This document shows positions 17,777 to 27,129 of a DNA stretch of 64,000 bases, one piece after another. The stretch comes from Cellulomonas sp. Leaf334. Lineage in GTDB: Bacteria; Actinomycetota; Actinomycetes; Actinomycetales; Cellulomonadaceae. The translations under genes and the position numbers were made by a program. Under the pieces are notes generated by a model. The model saw only the letters and a program-made list of their open reading frames with translations, was not told the DNA's origin and did not search any database. Position 1 is the stretch's first letter; the number at the start of each line of letters is the position of its first letter. The stretch is taken from positions 186,001-250,000 of the forward strand of contig NZ_LMOO01000008.1 of the NCBI RefSeq assembly GCF_001424195.1, given 5' to 3'.

Positions 17777-19788
17777 GACAGGACGAGCACCTCGGTCGGG
17801 TTCAGGGTGAGTGGATCGCCGACGCTCACGCGCCGGCCGGTGAGCAGGTCGGTGCCGGTGACCTCGGACGTCACCGTCACCGCGTGGTCCCCGTGGTGCA
17901 GGACGAACCGGTGGCGGACACCGTCCGGCGAGACGCGGTCGACCACCTCGACGCCGTCGGTGTCCGCGTGCGGGCCGACGAGCCCGTGCCGGTCCACCAC
18001 GCGTCGGACGACGTCCGTGACGCCGGCGTCGTCGAGCGCGGTCGCGACGTACCAGGCCTCGCCGTCGCCGCGCACGGCGCGCGTGACCGCCGGGGTACCG
18101 GCGTAGAAGTCGGCGCCGTACGTCGCGACCACGGTCGTGCCGTGGTCCGGCACCACGATCTCGAACACGTGCCGAGCCTCGTGCACCCGGCCGTCCAGTG
18201 CGACGGGGTTGACCACCGACGGCTGCTGCGCGTCGGTCTCCTCGACCCGCAGCCCGAGCAGGTCCCGCAGCGGGCCGGGCGCGTCGGCGAGGAACGCGTT
18301 GTCGTCCTCGTCGACGCGCGCGGACAGGAACGTGGTCAGGAGGGTGCCGCCGCGCTCGACCAGCGTCCGCAACCGGGACGGCAGGTCACCCTTGACCAGG
18401 TGCAGCAGGGGGGCGACGACGACGTCGTAGCCGTCGAGGTCGGCGGTCACCGGGACCACGTCGACCAGCACGTTCAGGTTCCAGAGCGCACGGTGGTACG
18501 CGCCGAGCACGTCGAGGTAGCGGAGGTTGCGGTTGGGCCCGTCGGACATCTCGACCGCCCACCAGGAGTCCCAGTCGAGCAGCACTGCGACCCGGGCGGG
18601 CGTCCGGGCGCCGAGCGTCGCGTCCCCCAGGCTCGCCAGCTGCGCACCGAGCGCGGCCACCTCGCGGAACACCCGGGTGTCCGTCCGGCCCGCGTGGTCG
18701 AGGACGGCTCCGTGGTACTTCTCGCATGCGCCGCGCGACTGCCGCAGCTGGAAGAACAAGGTCGCGTCGGCGCCGTGCGCCACGGACTGCCAGGTCCACA
18801 GCCCGAGGACGCCCGGACGCTTCACCGCGTTGACGTCCCGGCTGGCCGTGGTCGACGGGGTCTGCTCCATGACCCAGAACGGCGCTCCCCCGCGCAGTCC
18901 CCGCATCGCGCCGTGCGCGAAGGCCATCCGGGCCGCGGTGCGCACCGGCGACGGGTCGTCGGGTGGGTAGTTGTCCCACGTCGCCAGGTCCAGGTGCTCG
19001 GCCCAGCGGTGGTAGTCGACCGGCTGGTACAGGCCCATGAGGTTCGTCGTCACCGGCGTGTGCGGGACGTGCGCGCGGATCGCCGCCTTCTCCGCGAGGA
19101 AGCCGCCGAGCAGCGCGTCCGACAGGAACCGGCGGTAGTCCAGCGTGATGCCCTGGAACGCCGTGTGGTTCGGGCCACGCCAGTGCTCGGACAACGCGGA
19201 CGGCGGCTGGATCTCCTCCCAGTCCGTGAAGGTGTGCGACCAGAACGTGGTGTTCCACGCGTCGTTGAGCCGGTCCAGCGTCGCGTACCGCTCGCGGAGC
19301 CAGACCCGGAACGCCGCGGCGCACCGGTCGCAGTAGCAGGCACCGCCGTACTCGTTGCCGACGTGCCACGCGACGACCGACGGGTTGTCCCCGTAGCGCT
19401 CCGCCAGCCGGCCCGCGAGCGCGACCGACAGCCGCGCGAACGCCGTCGACGACGGGCAGTGGTTGTGGCGCTGGCCGTACACGTGCCGGCGCCCCTCGAA
19501 GTCGACCCGGCACGCGTCGGGGTGCGCTCGGGCGAGCCACGGCGGCATCGCCCCGCTCGGCGTCGCCAGCACGATCGAGCGGCCCTCGGCGGTCGCGCGC
19601 TCGACGATCGCGTCGAGCCGGGAGAAGTCGTACCGGTCCTCGGCGGGCTGCAGGTGCGCCCACGCGAAGACCCCGAGCGTCACCGTGGTGATCCCGGCGA
19701 GGTCGAACGCGGCGTAGTCGTCGTCCCAGACCGCCTCGGGCCACTGCTCGGGGTTGTAGTCGCCGCCGTACCGGATCTGGTTCCTCAT
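17773..19788 (-). CDS. GH42 beta-galactosidase family enzyme
   Basis: This 671-residue GH42 protein has the N-terminal Y-G-G-D-Y-N-P-E-Q-W, acid/base E146 (H-V-G-N-E-Y-G-G) and nucleophile E308 (V-M-E-Q-T-P-S). Four cysteines that form the GH42 zinc site are present (C111, C151, C153, C156). The trimerisation and C-terminal beta domains are complete. GH42 members act on beta-galactosides or alpha-L-arabinopyranosides; its place in a xylan-type operon suggests a galactosyl or arabinosyl side chain, which is inference. No signal peptide. A strong hairpin lies between it and the binding-protein gene upstream, so its expression is probably lower than that of the transporter. Confidence 0.94.
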   Translation of the reverse strand: MRNQIRYGGDYNPEQWPEAVWDDDYAAFDLAGITTVTLGVFAWAHLQPAEDRYDFSRLDAIVERATAEGRSIVLATPSGAMPPWLARAHPDACRVDFEGRRHVYGQRHNHCPSSTAFARLSVALAGRLAERYGDNPSVVAWHVGNEYGGACYCDRCAAAFRVWLRERYATLDRLNDAWNTTFWSHTFTDWEEIQPPSALSEHWRGPNHTAFQGITLDYRRFLSDALLGGFLAEKAAIRAHVPHTPVTTNLMGLYQPVDYHRWAEHLDLATWDNYPPDDPSPVRTAARMAFAHGAMRGLRGGAPFWVMEQTPSTTASRDVNAVKRPGVLGLWTWQSVAHGADATLFFQLRQSRGACEKYHGAVLDHAGRTDTRVFREVAALGAQLASLGDATLGARTPARVAVLLDWDSWWAVEMSDGPNRNLRYLDVLGAYHRALWNLNVLVDVVPVTADLDGYDVVVAPLLHLVKGDLPSRLRTLVERGGTLLTTFLSARVDEDDNAFLADAPGPLRDLLGLRVEETDAQQPSVVNPVALDGRVHEARHVFEIVVPDHGTTVVATYGADFYAGTPAVTRAVRGDGEAWYVATALDDAGVTDVVRRVVDRHGLVGPHADTDGVEVVDRVSPDGVRHRFVLHHGDHAVTVTSEVTGTDLLTGRRVSVGDPLTLNPTEVLVLS

Positions 19789-19806
19789 CGGCTCTCCCGT
19801 GGCAAG

Positions 19807-19837
19807 GGCCGGCCCCGCGCGGTGCGCGGGGCCGGCC
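19807..19837 (-). terminator. strong intraoperon hairpin
   Basis: GGCCGGCCCCGCGC and its exact complement form a 14-bp all-GC stem with a 3-nt loop (19807-19820 and 19824-19837). It follows the solute-binding protein stop by about 10 nt and precedes the GH42 start. No U tract follows. It may be a partial terminator or a 3'-end stabiliser giving the binding protein more mRNA than the downstream hydrolases. Confidence 0.8.
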
Positions 19838-19845
19838 GGTGGTAC

Positions 19846-21513
19846 TCAGCCCTTGGCGGCGAGCGCCTGGTTGAAGGTCTCGACGTACTGGTCGACGTTG
19901 AGGCCCTTGAGCTCGGTCTGCCAGTCCTCCCACTCGGACATCGGGCGCTGGCCGAGGATGAACGCGGCCGTGTTCTGCGTGACCGAGTCGTTGAGCGCGG
20001 CCTGCCACAGCGTGATCTGCTCCTGCTGCATCTCGTCCAGGGGCGCGGACGGGACCAGCGGCAGCTCGGACTTGTCCGCCATGGCGTCGATGAACTCGTT
20101 CGTGGCCTCGGTGTTCAGGCTGCGGATCAGCTCGTCGGTCGTGCCGTTGGCCAGCATCCAGACGCCGTTGCTGAACCCGAAGTCGGCGTTCAGCTTCTTG
20201 GTCCCGGCGGGGTTCACGCCGTTCCAGTCGACGTCGGCCGCCAGGGCACGGGTCTCGCCGTCCGTGGTGAACGTGGTGCCCTCGACGCCGTACTTGGCGT
20301 ACTCGAGGCCGCTGTCGGAGTAGTACAGCCAGTCCACGAACTGCAGGAGCGCGAGGAAATACGGCTTCTCGGCCGCCTCCGACGAGAGCATGAAGCCCGA
20401 CGCGACCCGGCTGCCGGACGCGACGTTGTCACCCGCGGGGCCCTCGGGCACCCGGATCAGGTGCACCTGGGCGTCGGTGTTGCCCGCGTCGGTGAACGTC
20501 TTGGCGTAGCTGGTGATCTCCTGGGTGTTGCCCGAGATCGACAGCGACTGTCCGCTGCCGAACTTCTGCTTGGCGGTGTCGTCGTCCTGCGTGACCGACT
20601 CCGGGTCGAGCAGGCCGTCCTCCACCAGCGAGGCGAAGTACGTGACGAGCTCCTTGTAGCCGTCGCCCGACGCCGCGTAGGAGAAGGTCTCGGAGTCCTC
20701 GTCGAACACCAGGCCGTTGCCGAAGCCCCAGCCGGCGACCGTGCCGAAGTTCGGTGCCGCCAGGTTCAGCGTGGCCCCGAGCGGGCTGTTGTTCGTCGTC
20801 GACCAGCGGTCCGACATCGGCCAGACGTCGGGGTTCGCGGCCTTGATCGTCTCCAGGTCGTCCCGCAGGTCGTCCCACGTCTGCGGGTCCTCGGTGATCC
20901 CGGCCTGCTCCCACACGTCCTGGCGGACCGCGATGGAGTACTGCGGCTGGGGCGACTCGTACAGGCCGGGGAGCATGTAGTACTTGCCGTCGGCCTGCTT
21001 GAGGTTGTCGATGTACGGCTGGAGCTCCCAGTCCTCGATCCGCTGCTGGAAGTTCGGCATGTACTGCACGTAGTCGCTGATCGGCAGGAGGGCACCGCCG
21101 GACACGAACTGCGTCTCCTGCCCGGGGTACGTCACCGGGATGAGGTCCGGTGCGTCGCCCGCGCTGATGATCAGCGACTTCTTGGCGTCCCAGTCCGACA
21201 GCGGCGCGCTGGTCAGGTCGAAGCTGACCTTGTTGTTCTCCTCGAGGTGCGAGAAGAACAGCCAGTCCTCGTTCAGCGGGTAGTTCGGGTGGTCGCGGTA
21301 CAGCACGCCGAGCTCGATCGGCTCCGTCGCGACGAACTCCGTGCCGACCGCGAAGTCGTCCATGGCTCCGACGCGCTGGGCGTCGGGGATGCCGCTGGTG
21401 CTGGCCGACGGCTCGTCGGTCCCGCCGCCGTCCGACGAGCACGCCGCCGTGAGCGTGAGCGCGAGCACCGCGACCGACGCCGCCGCCCCGACGCGCTTCC
21501 TGGTGGTCCTCAT
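19846..21513 (-). CDS. ABC transporter solute-binding lipoprotein (oligosaccharide type)
   Basis: The 555-residue product has a lipoprotein signal: basic start, hydrophobic core and lipobox L-T-A-A-C with Cys25, then a Ser/Gly/Asp-rich linker. The body is that of a large family-1 solute-binding protein of the LplA type, which bind oligosaccharides. It should sit on the outer face of the membrane and deliver substrate to the two permeases encoded just upstream. The ligand is not deducible, but GH3, GH39 and GH42 enzymes in the same unit suggest xylo- or related oligosaccharides. The ATG at 21513 follows a GAGGAG-type ribosome site. Confidence 0.93.
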   Translation of the reverse strand: MRTTRKRVGAAASVAVLALTLTAACSSDGGGTDEPSASTSGIPDAQRVGAMDDFAVGTEFVATEPIELGVLYRDHPNYPLNEDWLFFSHLEENNKVSFDLTSAPLSDWDAKKSLIISAGDAPDLIPVTYPGQETQFVSGGALLPISDYVQYMPNFQQRIEDWELQPYIDNLKQADGKYYMLPGLYESPQPQYSIAVRQDVWEQAGITEDPQTWDDLRDDLETIKAANPDVWPMSDRWSTTNNSPLGATLNLAAPNFGTVAGWGFGNGLVFDEDSETFSYAASGDGYKELVTYFASLVEDGLLDPESVTQDDDTAKQKFGSGQSLSISGNTQEITSYAKTFTDAGNTDAQVHLIRVPEGPAGDNVASGSRVASGFMLSSEAAEKPYFLALLQFVDWLYYSDSGLEYAKYGVEGTTFTTDGETRALAADVDWNGVNPAGTKKLNADFGFSNGVWMLANGTTDELIRSLNTEATNEFIDAMADKSELPLVPSAPLDEMQQEQITLWQAALNDSVTQNTAAFILGQRPMSEWEDWQTELKGLNVDQYVETFNQALAAKG

Positions 21514-21543
21514 GATTCTCCTCGTTGAGATTGAGTGCGTTGG

Positions 21544-22452
21544 CTACTGCTTGACCGCGCCGAGCATCACGCCCGACACGAAGTACCTCTGGAGGAACGG
21601 GTAGAGGCAGATGATGGGCAGGACCGTGAGGAGCATGGTCACGGACTGCACGTTGGCGCCGATCTGGGTCAGGTTGTCGGTGCCGCCGCCCTGGATCGAG
21701 GTGCCGCCGGTGACGCCCGCCATGAGGTTGCGCAGGTAGACGGTCACCGGGTAGAGGTTGGGGTCGTCCATGTAGAGGAACGCGCCGAACCAGCCGTTCC
21801 AGAACGAGACCGCGTAGAACAGCAGCATCGTCGCCACCACGGCCTTGCTCAGGGGGAGCACCACCTTGAAGAAGACGCCGTAGGTGCTCATGCCGTCGAT
21901 CGAGGCGGCCTCCTCGAGCTCGCTCGGGAAGTTCTCGAAGAACGACTTCATCACCAGCAGGTTGAAGATGCTGATGGCGTTGGGCAGGACGATCGCCCAG
22001 AGGGTGTTCCGGAACCCGAGCTGGCTGATGAGGATGTAGTTCGGGATCAGGCCACCGTTGAAGAACATGGTGGCGACGGCGACGCCGATGAAGAACTTGC
22101 GGCCCTTGAGGTGGTGCTTCGAGAGCGCGTACGCGTACGTCGTGGTGAGGGCCATCGCGATCGCCGTGGCGACGACCGTGTACACGACGGTGTTGCGGTA
22201 GTTGCGCCAGAACATCGAGTCTCCGAACACCACCTCGAACGTGGTGAGGTTGAACCCGCGCGGGATCAGGTTGACCTGTCCCGAGTTGATGTAGCCCTCG
22301 GAGCTGAACGCCTGGGCGACGATGTTGACGAACGGGTACAGGACCAGTGCGGCGACGACGATCAGGATCGCGCCGTTGACCAGGCGGAAGCCGCGGTAGG
22401 ACCTGCTGTCCTTGACTCCCCGGGACGGGGCGCGCGTGAGGTCGGTGGTCAC
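21544..22452 (-). CDS. carbohydrate ABC transporter permease (LplC/MalG type)
   Basis: This 302-residue inner-membrane permease has six predicted helices. The EAA motif E-E-A-A-S-I-D-G-M-S-T-Y-G-V-F-F-K-V-V-L-P contacts the ATPase. The open frame continues far upstream through the other permease, but the GTG at 22452 overlaps that gene's stop as GTGA and gives the usual N terminus. It pairs with the permease at 22449-23486. No ATPase gene is present, which is normal for actinobacterial CUT1 importers that share one MsiK-type ATPase encoded elsewhere. Confidence 0.93.
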   Translation of the reverse strand: MTTDLTRAPSRGVKDSRSYRGFRLVNGAILIVVAALVLYPFVNIVAQAFSSEGYINSGQVNLIPRGFNLTTFEVVFGDSMFWRNYRNTVVYTVVATAIAMALTTTYAYALSKHHLKGRKFFIGVAVATMFFNGGLIPNYILISQLGFRNTLWAIVLPNAISIFNLLVMKSFFENFPSELEEAASIDGMSTYGVFFKVVLPLSKAVVATMLLFYAVSFWNGWFGAFLYMDDPNLYPVTVYLRNLMAGVTGGTSIQGGGTDNLTQIGANVQSVTMLLTVLPIICLYPFLQRYFVSGVMLGAVKQ

Positions 22453-23486
22453 CACAGGCTCGCCCCCACGGTCTTCCGGGAGATCGCGTTGGCCGACAGG
22501 ATCAGCGTCACGCCGATGATCGCCTCGAACAGGCCGATCGCGGTGGCGTAGCTGATCGAGTTGGACACGATCCCGACCCGGTACAGGTACGTGGAGATGA
22601 CGTCGGCGGTGGAGTAGATCAGCGGGTTGGACAGCAGCAGGATCTTCTCGAAGCCCACCGCCATGAACGTGCCGACGTTGAGGATGAGCAGCACGATCAT
22701 CGTCGGGCGGATGCCCGGCAGGGTGATGTGCCACGTCTGCTTCCACCGGTTGGCGCCGTCGATCCGGGCCGCCTCGTAGAGCTGCTCGTCGATCGTCGTG
22801 AGCGCCGCGAGGTAGAGGATCGTGCCCCAGCCGACCGTCTGCCAGACCTCGGAGGTCAGGTAGATCGTGCGGAACCACGACGGCTCCTGCATGAACGTGA
22901 TCGCCTGCCCGCCGGTCGCCTCGATGATCTGGTTGACCGTGCCGTTGACGCTGGTCAGCTGGAAGACGATGCCCGCGACGATGACGACGGACATGAAGTG
23001 CGGCAGGTAGGAGATGGTCTGGATGCTGCGCTTGAACCGGCGCGACCGGACCTCGTTGAGCATCAGCGCCAGGATGATCGGCAGCGGGAACACCACCAGG
23101 AGGGTGAGGAACCCGAGGATCACCGTGTTGGTGAACGCGTGCCAGAACTGCTGGTCGTTGATGAACATCCGGACGTAGTAGAGGCCCACCCACTCGTCGC
23201 CGAACATGCTGCCGCCGGGGCGGAACCGGCGGAACGCGACGACGTTGCCGAGGATCGGCACGTACCGGAAGACCAGCAGGAAGAGCAGCGGCAGGACCAG
23301 GAACGAGTACAGCCGCCAGTCCTTGCGCAGCGCCGTCCGCCAGGTCTGGTGCGCGGCGGGGATGATCGAGCCGTCGTGCGCGACCCAGGTCTCCTTGCGC
23401 GGGTTGCGCGACTTCTTGCGCTTCGGGTCGAGCGCCGGCGCGATGGGCGCCAGCGGCTCGGCCACCGCGGGTTCCTTCAGGCTCAT
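22449..23486 (-). CDS. carbohydrate ABC transporter permease (LplB/MalF type)
   Basis: This 345-residue permease begins with a ~60-residue cytoplasmic tail, then six helices from about residue 70 (Y-S-F-L-V-L-P-L-L-F-L-L-V-F). The EAA loop is Y-E-A-A-R-I-D-G-A-N-R-W-K-Q-T-W-H-I-T-L-P. It forms the channel with the next gene and receives sugar from the lipoprotein. Its ATG overlaps the GH3 stop as ATGA, tying transporter synthesis to the first enzyme of the operon. Confidence 0.93.
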   Translation of the reverse strand: MSLKEPAVAEPLAPIAPALDPKRKKSRNPRKETWVAHDGSIIPAAHQTWRTALRKDWRLYSFLVLPLLFLLVFRYVPILGNVVAFRRFRPGGSMFGDEWVGLYYVRMFINDQQFWHAFTNTVILGFLTLLVVFPLPIILALMLNEVRSRRFKRSIQTISYLPHFMSVVIVAGIVFQLTSVNGTVNQIIEATGGQAITFMQEPSWFRTIYLTSEVWQTVGWGTILYLAALTTIDEQLYEAARIDGANRWKQTWHITLPGIRPTMIVLLILNVGTFMAVGFEKILLLSNPLIYSTADVISTYLYRVGIVSNSISYATAIGLFEAIIGVTLILSANAISRKTVGASLW

Positions 23487-25789
23487 GCGTTCGACACCTC
23501 CAACGCGTGCAACGGGGTCACCGACACCGCGGTGGTCAGCCGGCGCGTGTGGTCGACGGTCCGCAGGTCGCCCGTGAGGCGCAGCGCGAGGGCGTCGCTG
23601 TCGTCGGCGCTGGAGCGCGCGACCCGGAGCTCGACGTCTCCCGGCTCGACGATCCGCGCGCCGAACCTGCCCGTGAAGGCGGTGACGTCGGCGGGGACGA
23701 CGAACGAGACGAGTGCCGACTCACCGGGGTCGAGCTCCACGCGGGCGTACCCGACGAGGCGCACGACGGGCCGCGTCACCTGGGCCACCGGGTCGTGCAG
23801 GTAGAGCTGCACGACGTCCGCGCCGGCCCGGTCCCCCGTGTTGGTGACGAGGACCTCGACCGTCGCGTCCCCGTCGACCGCCCACTCGTCGCTGGTGGCG
23901 CGGGCCGACCAGGAGAACGCCGTGTACGACAGGCCGTGGCCGAACGGGAACGCCGGGGTCGGGTCCACCGAGGAGACGCCGGAGCGTCGGCCCAGCGGCG
24001 CCGACAGGTAGGTACCCGGCTGGCCCGAGGCGTCCGCGGGGATGCCGACCGGCAGCCGGCCCGACGGCGACACCGCGCCCGTGAGCACCTCCGCGAGCGC
24101 CTGCCCGCCGAGCTGGCCGGGGAAGAACGACTGCACGACGGCCGCCGCGTCGCCTGCCAGCGACCCGAGCGCGTAGGGCCGCCCGGTGAGCAGCACCAGG
24201 ACGACCGGCGTCCCTGTGTCGAGCAGCGCCCGGACCAGGTCGGCCTGGACGCCCGGCAGGTGCAGGTCGGTGGCGTCGCAGCCCTCGCCGGACGTGCCGC
24301 GGCCGAACAGCCCAGCCCGGTCACCGACCGCGACGACGCACACGTCGGCGTCGCGTGCCGCGGTGACGGCCGCCGCGAACCCCCTGCGGTCGGGGTCGGT
24401 CACGTCGCAGCCGCGGGCGTAGGTGACGTCGGTCTGGATGCTCCGCAGCGCGTCGAGGACCGTCGGGATCTCGATGCCGAGCCCGTGCTCCGGGTGGTGC
24501 ACGCCGACGTGCGCGGGGAACGAGTAGCAGCCGAGCATCGCCATCGGGTCGTCCGCGAGGGGCCCGACGAGGGCGACCCGCGCGCCGGGCCGCAGCGGGA
24601 GGGTCCGCCCCCGGTTGGTCAGCAGGACGATCGCCTCGCGGGCGAGCCGGAGCGCGACGTCGCGGCTCACCTCGTCGTCCAGGACGAGGTCCGGGTCGGT
24701 GGCGGGCGACCAGTCGGCGTCGAGCAGACCGAGCTCGGCCTTCTGCGTCAGCACCCGGCGAAGAGCCCGGTCCACCAGGCCTTCGTCGACCTCGCCGCGG
24801 GCCAGCGCCTCCCGCAGCGGCTCGCCGTAGCAGTGCACGCTCGGCAGCTCGACGTCGACGCCGGCCGCGAGCGCCAGCCCTGCCGCCTCCCCCTCGGACC
24901 CCGCGACGCCGTGCAGCGTCTGCAGGAACCGGATGCCGAAGTAGTCCGCGACGACCGTGCCGGTGAACCCCCACCGGTCGCGCAGGACCGTGGTGAGCAG
25001 GGTGCTGTCCGCCGCCGACGGGACGCCGTCGAGCTCGGCGTAGGAGTGCATGACCGAGCGCGCGCCGCCGTCGCGGACCGCCATCTCGAACGGGGGCAGG
25101 ATCACGTCGGCGAGCTCGCGCGGACCGATCGAGACGGGGGCGAGGTTGCGGCCCGCGCGGCTGGCCGAGTACCCGGCGAAGTGCTTCAGCGTCGCGACGA
25201 CACCCGCGGCCTGGAGCCCGCGGACGTAGGCGGTACCGACGGTGCCGACGAGGTACGGGTCCTCACCGATCGTCTCCTCGGTCCGGCCCCAGCGGTAGTC
25301 GCGCGTCACGTCGAGCACCGGTGCGAGCCCTTGGTGCACGCCCGCGGCGCGCATCGACGCGCCGATCCGGGCGGCCATCTCCTCGACCAGCTCGGGGTCG
25401 AAGCTGGCGCCCCAGGACAGCGGGACCGGGTAGGCCGTGGCGCCCCAGGCAGCGAACCCCGCGAGGCACTCCTCGTGCACGAGTGCGGGGATGCCCCAGC
25501 GGTTCGCGGCGACGATCTCGGCCTGCGACGCGGCCAGCGACCGCGCGCCGGCGCCGGGGTCGACGGGGGCGGATCCGTACGGTCGGGTCAGCTGGCCGAG
25601 CCCGTCGCGGATGACGTCGGACCAGTCGAGGCCGTCGTCGGTCATCTCGGACTGGTGCGGCGCGACGCCTGCGCCACCCGCGTCGGCCCCGACCCAGAGG
25701 CCGACCAGCTGCGAGAGCTTCTCGTCGAGGGTCATCCGGGTGACCAGGTCGTCGACCTGGGCCTGACGCGTGGACTCGTGCGCCGTCAT
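23483..25789 (-). CDS. GH3 beta-glycosidase (beta-xylosidase or beta-glucosidase)
   Basis: This 768-residue GH3 enzyme shows the N-terminal barrel with K-H-F (202-204) and the nucleophile D282 in T-V-V-A-D-Y-F. The alpha/beta sandwich has V-A-L-V-G-P-L-A-D-D and G-T-S-G-E-G-C-D, and a C-terminal fibronectin-III-like domain is present. No signal peptide is visible, so it hydrolyses imported oligosaccharides. Whether it prefers xylose or glucose cannot be read from these motifs; the neighbours favour xylose. It is the first gene of the minus-strand operon. The frame runs upstream through the promoter region; I chose the ATG at 25789. Confidence 0.93.
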   Translation of the reverse strand: MTAHESTRQAQVDDLVTRMTLDEKLSQLVGLWVGADAGGAGVAPHQSEMTDDGLDWSDVIRDGLGQLTRPYGSAPVDPGAGARSLAASQAEIVAANRWGIPALVHEECLAGFAAWGATAYPVPLSWGASFDPELVEEMAARIGASMRAAGVHQGLAPVLDVTRDYRWGRTEETIGEDPYLVGTVGTAYVRGLQAAGVVATLKHFAGYSASRAGRNLAPVSIGPRELADVILPPFEMAVRDGGARSVMHSYAELDGVPSAADSTLLTTVLRDRWGFTGTVVADYFGIRFLQTLHGVAGSEGEAAGLALAAGVDVELPSVHCYGEPLREALARGEVDEGLVDRALRRVLTQKAELGLLDADWSPATDPDLVLDDEVSRDVALRLAREAIVLLTNRGRTLPLRPGARVALVGPLADDPMAMLGCYSFPAHVGVHHPEHGLGIEIPTVLDALRSIQTDVTYARGCDVTDPDRRGFAAAVTAARDADVCVVAVGDRAGLFGRGTSGEGCDATDLHLPGVQADLVRALLDTGTPVVLVLLTGRPYALGSLAGDAAAVVQSFFPGQLGGQALAEVLTGAVSPSGRLPVGIPADASGQPGTYLSAPLGRRSGVSSVDPTPAFPFGHGLSYTAFSWSARATSDEWAVDGDATVEVLVTNTGDRAGADVVQLYLHDPVAQVTRPVVRLVGYARVELDPGESALVSFVVPADVTAFTGRFGARIVEPGDVELRVARSSADDSDALALRLTGDLRTVDHTRRLTTAVSVTPLHALEVSNA

Positions 25790-25810
25790 GTGACCGTGCC
25801 ACCTCCCTGT

Positions 25811-25928
25811 CTCACAGCCTTGTGAGGGTCGAAAGTATCGACTGCTTTGTCGATATCTGCCGCTGACGGACGTTAGGCGCCCCGGCCGGACCTGGCAATC
25901 CGCACGGGAACTTTGGCAAACGTTTCTC
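25811..25928. promoter_or_regulatory. divergent control region with three palindromes
   Basis: Between GH3 and the LacI gene lie three dyads. CTCACA-N4-TGTGAG is at 25811-25826, TATCGAC-N6-GTCGATA at 25836-25855, and the LacI-like site GGCAAACGTTTCTC at 25915-25928 (AAACGTTT core, one arm imperfect). The last is the natural site for the adjacent LacI regulator; the first two are unlike LacI sites and may bind other factors. The two starts are 252 bp apart. Confidence 0.65.
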
Positions 25929-26041
25929 ATTCGGAGCCCTCCTGGACAGCGGATGACATCCCCGGACGGTGCTGGGCCGAGCCGCTGGTCAGTGCTACGT
26001 TCGGCCCGATAGTTGCGACGAGCAGACCGGGACGCCCCACC

Positions 26042-27127
26042 ATGACGACCACCAGCGCCGACGACGGCGCCGCCGCACCCGAGGACGTGGCCAGCGCCGA
26101 GGTCCCCGGGAGCACCGGGAGCGCAGCCACGATCGCCCTGATCGCAGAAGAGGCCGGCGTCTCGATCCCGACGGTGTCCAAGGTGCTCAACGGCCGCACC
26201 GACGTCGCCGCGGTCACCCGGGCGCGCGTCGAGGAGGTCATCGACCGCCACCAGTACCGCCGCCGCCGGGGCCGCGCCCAGACCGGGCCGGGCCTGCTCG
26301 ACCTGGTCTTCCACGAGCTCGACGCCGGCTGGTCCGTCCAGATCATCAAGGGGGTCGAGTCCGTCGCCGGACCCGAACGCCTGGGCGTCGTGCTCTCGGA
26401 GCTGGGCGGCGCGCACCGGCCACGCCAGGAGTGGCTCGACGACGTGCTGGCCCGCCGCCCGCGCGGCGTCATCCTCGTCCTGTCCGACCTCGACCCCGCA
26501 CAGCGCCGCCAGCTGGAGACCCGGTCGATCCCGTTCGTCGTCGTCGACACCGCCGGCGAGCAGCCCGCCGGTGTCCCGACCGTCGGCTCCGCCAACTGGG
26601 CGGGCGGCCTCGCGGCCACCCGCCACCTCCTCGGCCTCGGTCACCGCAAGATCGCCGTCGTCTCCGGCCCGGTGGACGTGCTCTGCAGCCGCGCCCGTAT
26701 CGACGGGTACCGCACCGCGCTCGACGAGGCCGGCGTCACCGTCGACCCGCGGCTCGTGCGGTACGGCGACTTCTTCGTCGGCGGTGGCTACACGCACGGC
26801 ATGGACCTGCTCGACCGGCCCGACCGCCCGACCGCGATCTTCGCCGGCTCCGACTTCCAGGCCCTCGGCGTGCTCCGCGCGGCCCGTGAGCTGGGACTGC
26901 GGGTGCCCCAGGACCTGTCGGTCGTCGGCTACGACGACCTGCCCGTCACCGAGTGGATCGGCCCCCCGCTCACCACCATCCACCAGCCCCTCTACGACAT
27001 GGCCGCGACCGCCACCCGCATGGTCCTGGGCATGGCCCGCGGCGAGGCTCCGGCGAACCCGCGCATCGAGCTCGGCACCGAGCTGGTGATCCGCGAGAGC
27101 ACCGCACCCCCGGCGACGGTGTCCTGA
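26042..27127 (+). CDS. LacI family regulator of the xylan-type locus
   Basis: The 361-residue protein has a ~28-residue Ala/Asp-rich leader and then the LacI helix-turn-helix I-A-L-I-A-E-E-A-G-V-S-I-P-T-V-S-K-V-L-N-G. A ligand domain follows, with V-V-G-Y-D-D-L-P and T-T-I-H-Q-P near the end. The first helix and hinge depart from typical LacI (Y-R-R-R-R-G-R-A), a form common in actinobacterial xylose-regulon repressors. It is divergent from the GH3 operon and followed 2 bp later by the esterase gene. The ATG at 26042 was chosen over upstream in-frame starts because the region upstream carries the operators. Confidence 0.9.
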   Translation: MTTTSADDGAAAPEDVASAEVPGSTGSAATIALIAEEAGVSIPTVSKVLNGRTDVAAVTRARVEEVIDRHQYRRRRGRAQTGPGLLDLVFHELDAGWSVQIIKGVESVAGPERLGVVLSELGGAHRPRQEWLDDVLARRPRGVILVLSDLDPAQRRQLETRSIPFVVVDTAGEQPAGVPTVGSANWAGGLAATRHLLGLGHRKIAVVSGPVDVLCSRARIDGYRTALDEAGVTVDPRLVRYGDFFVGGGYTHGMDLLDRPDRPTAIFAGSDFQALGVLRAARELGLRVPQDLSVVGYDDLPVTEWIGPPLTTIHQPLYDMAATATRMVLGMARGEAPANPRIELGTELVIRESTAPPATVS

Positions 27128-27129
27128 CC

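Noticed and set aside
17884..21528. A 1214-codon plus-strand open frame opposite GH42 and the binding protein
   Set aside because: Its composition (Arg, Val, His, Gly-rich with no domains) is the usual antisense shadow of high-GC genes; the minus strand holds clear families.
23483..26983. GH3 as a 1166-residue protein with an N-terminal extension
   Set aside because: The extra 400 residues are antisense to the LacI gene and the promoter; the ATG at 25789 gives a standard GH3 length.
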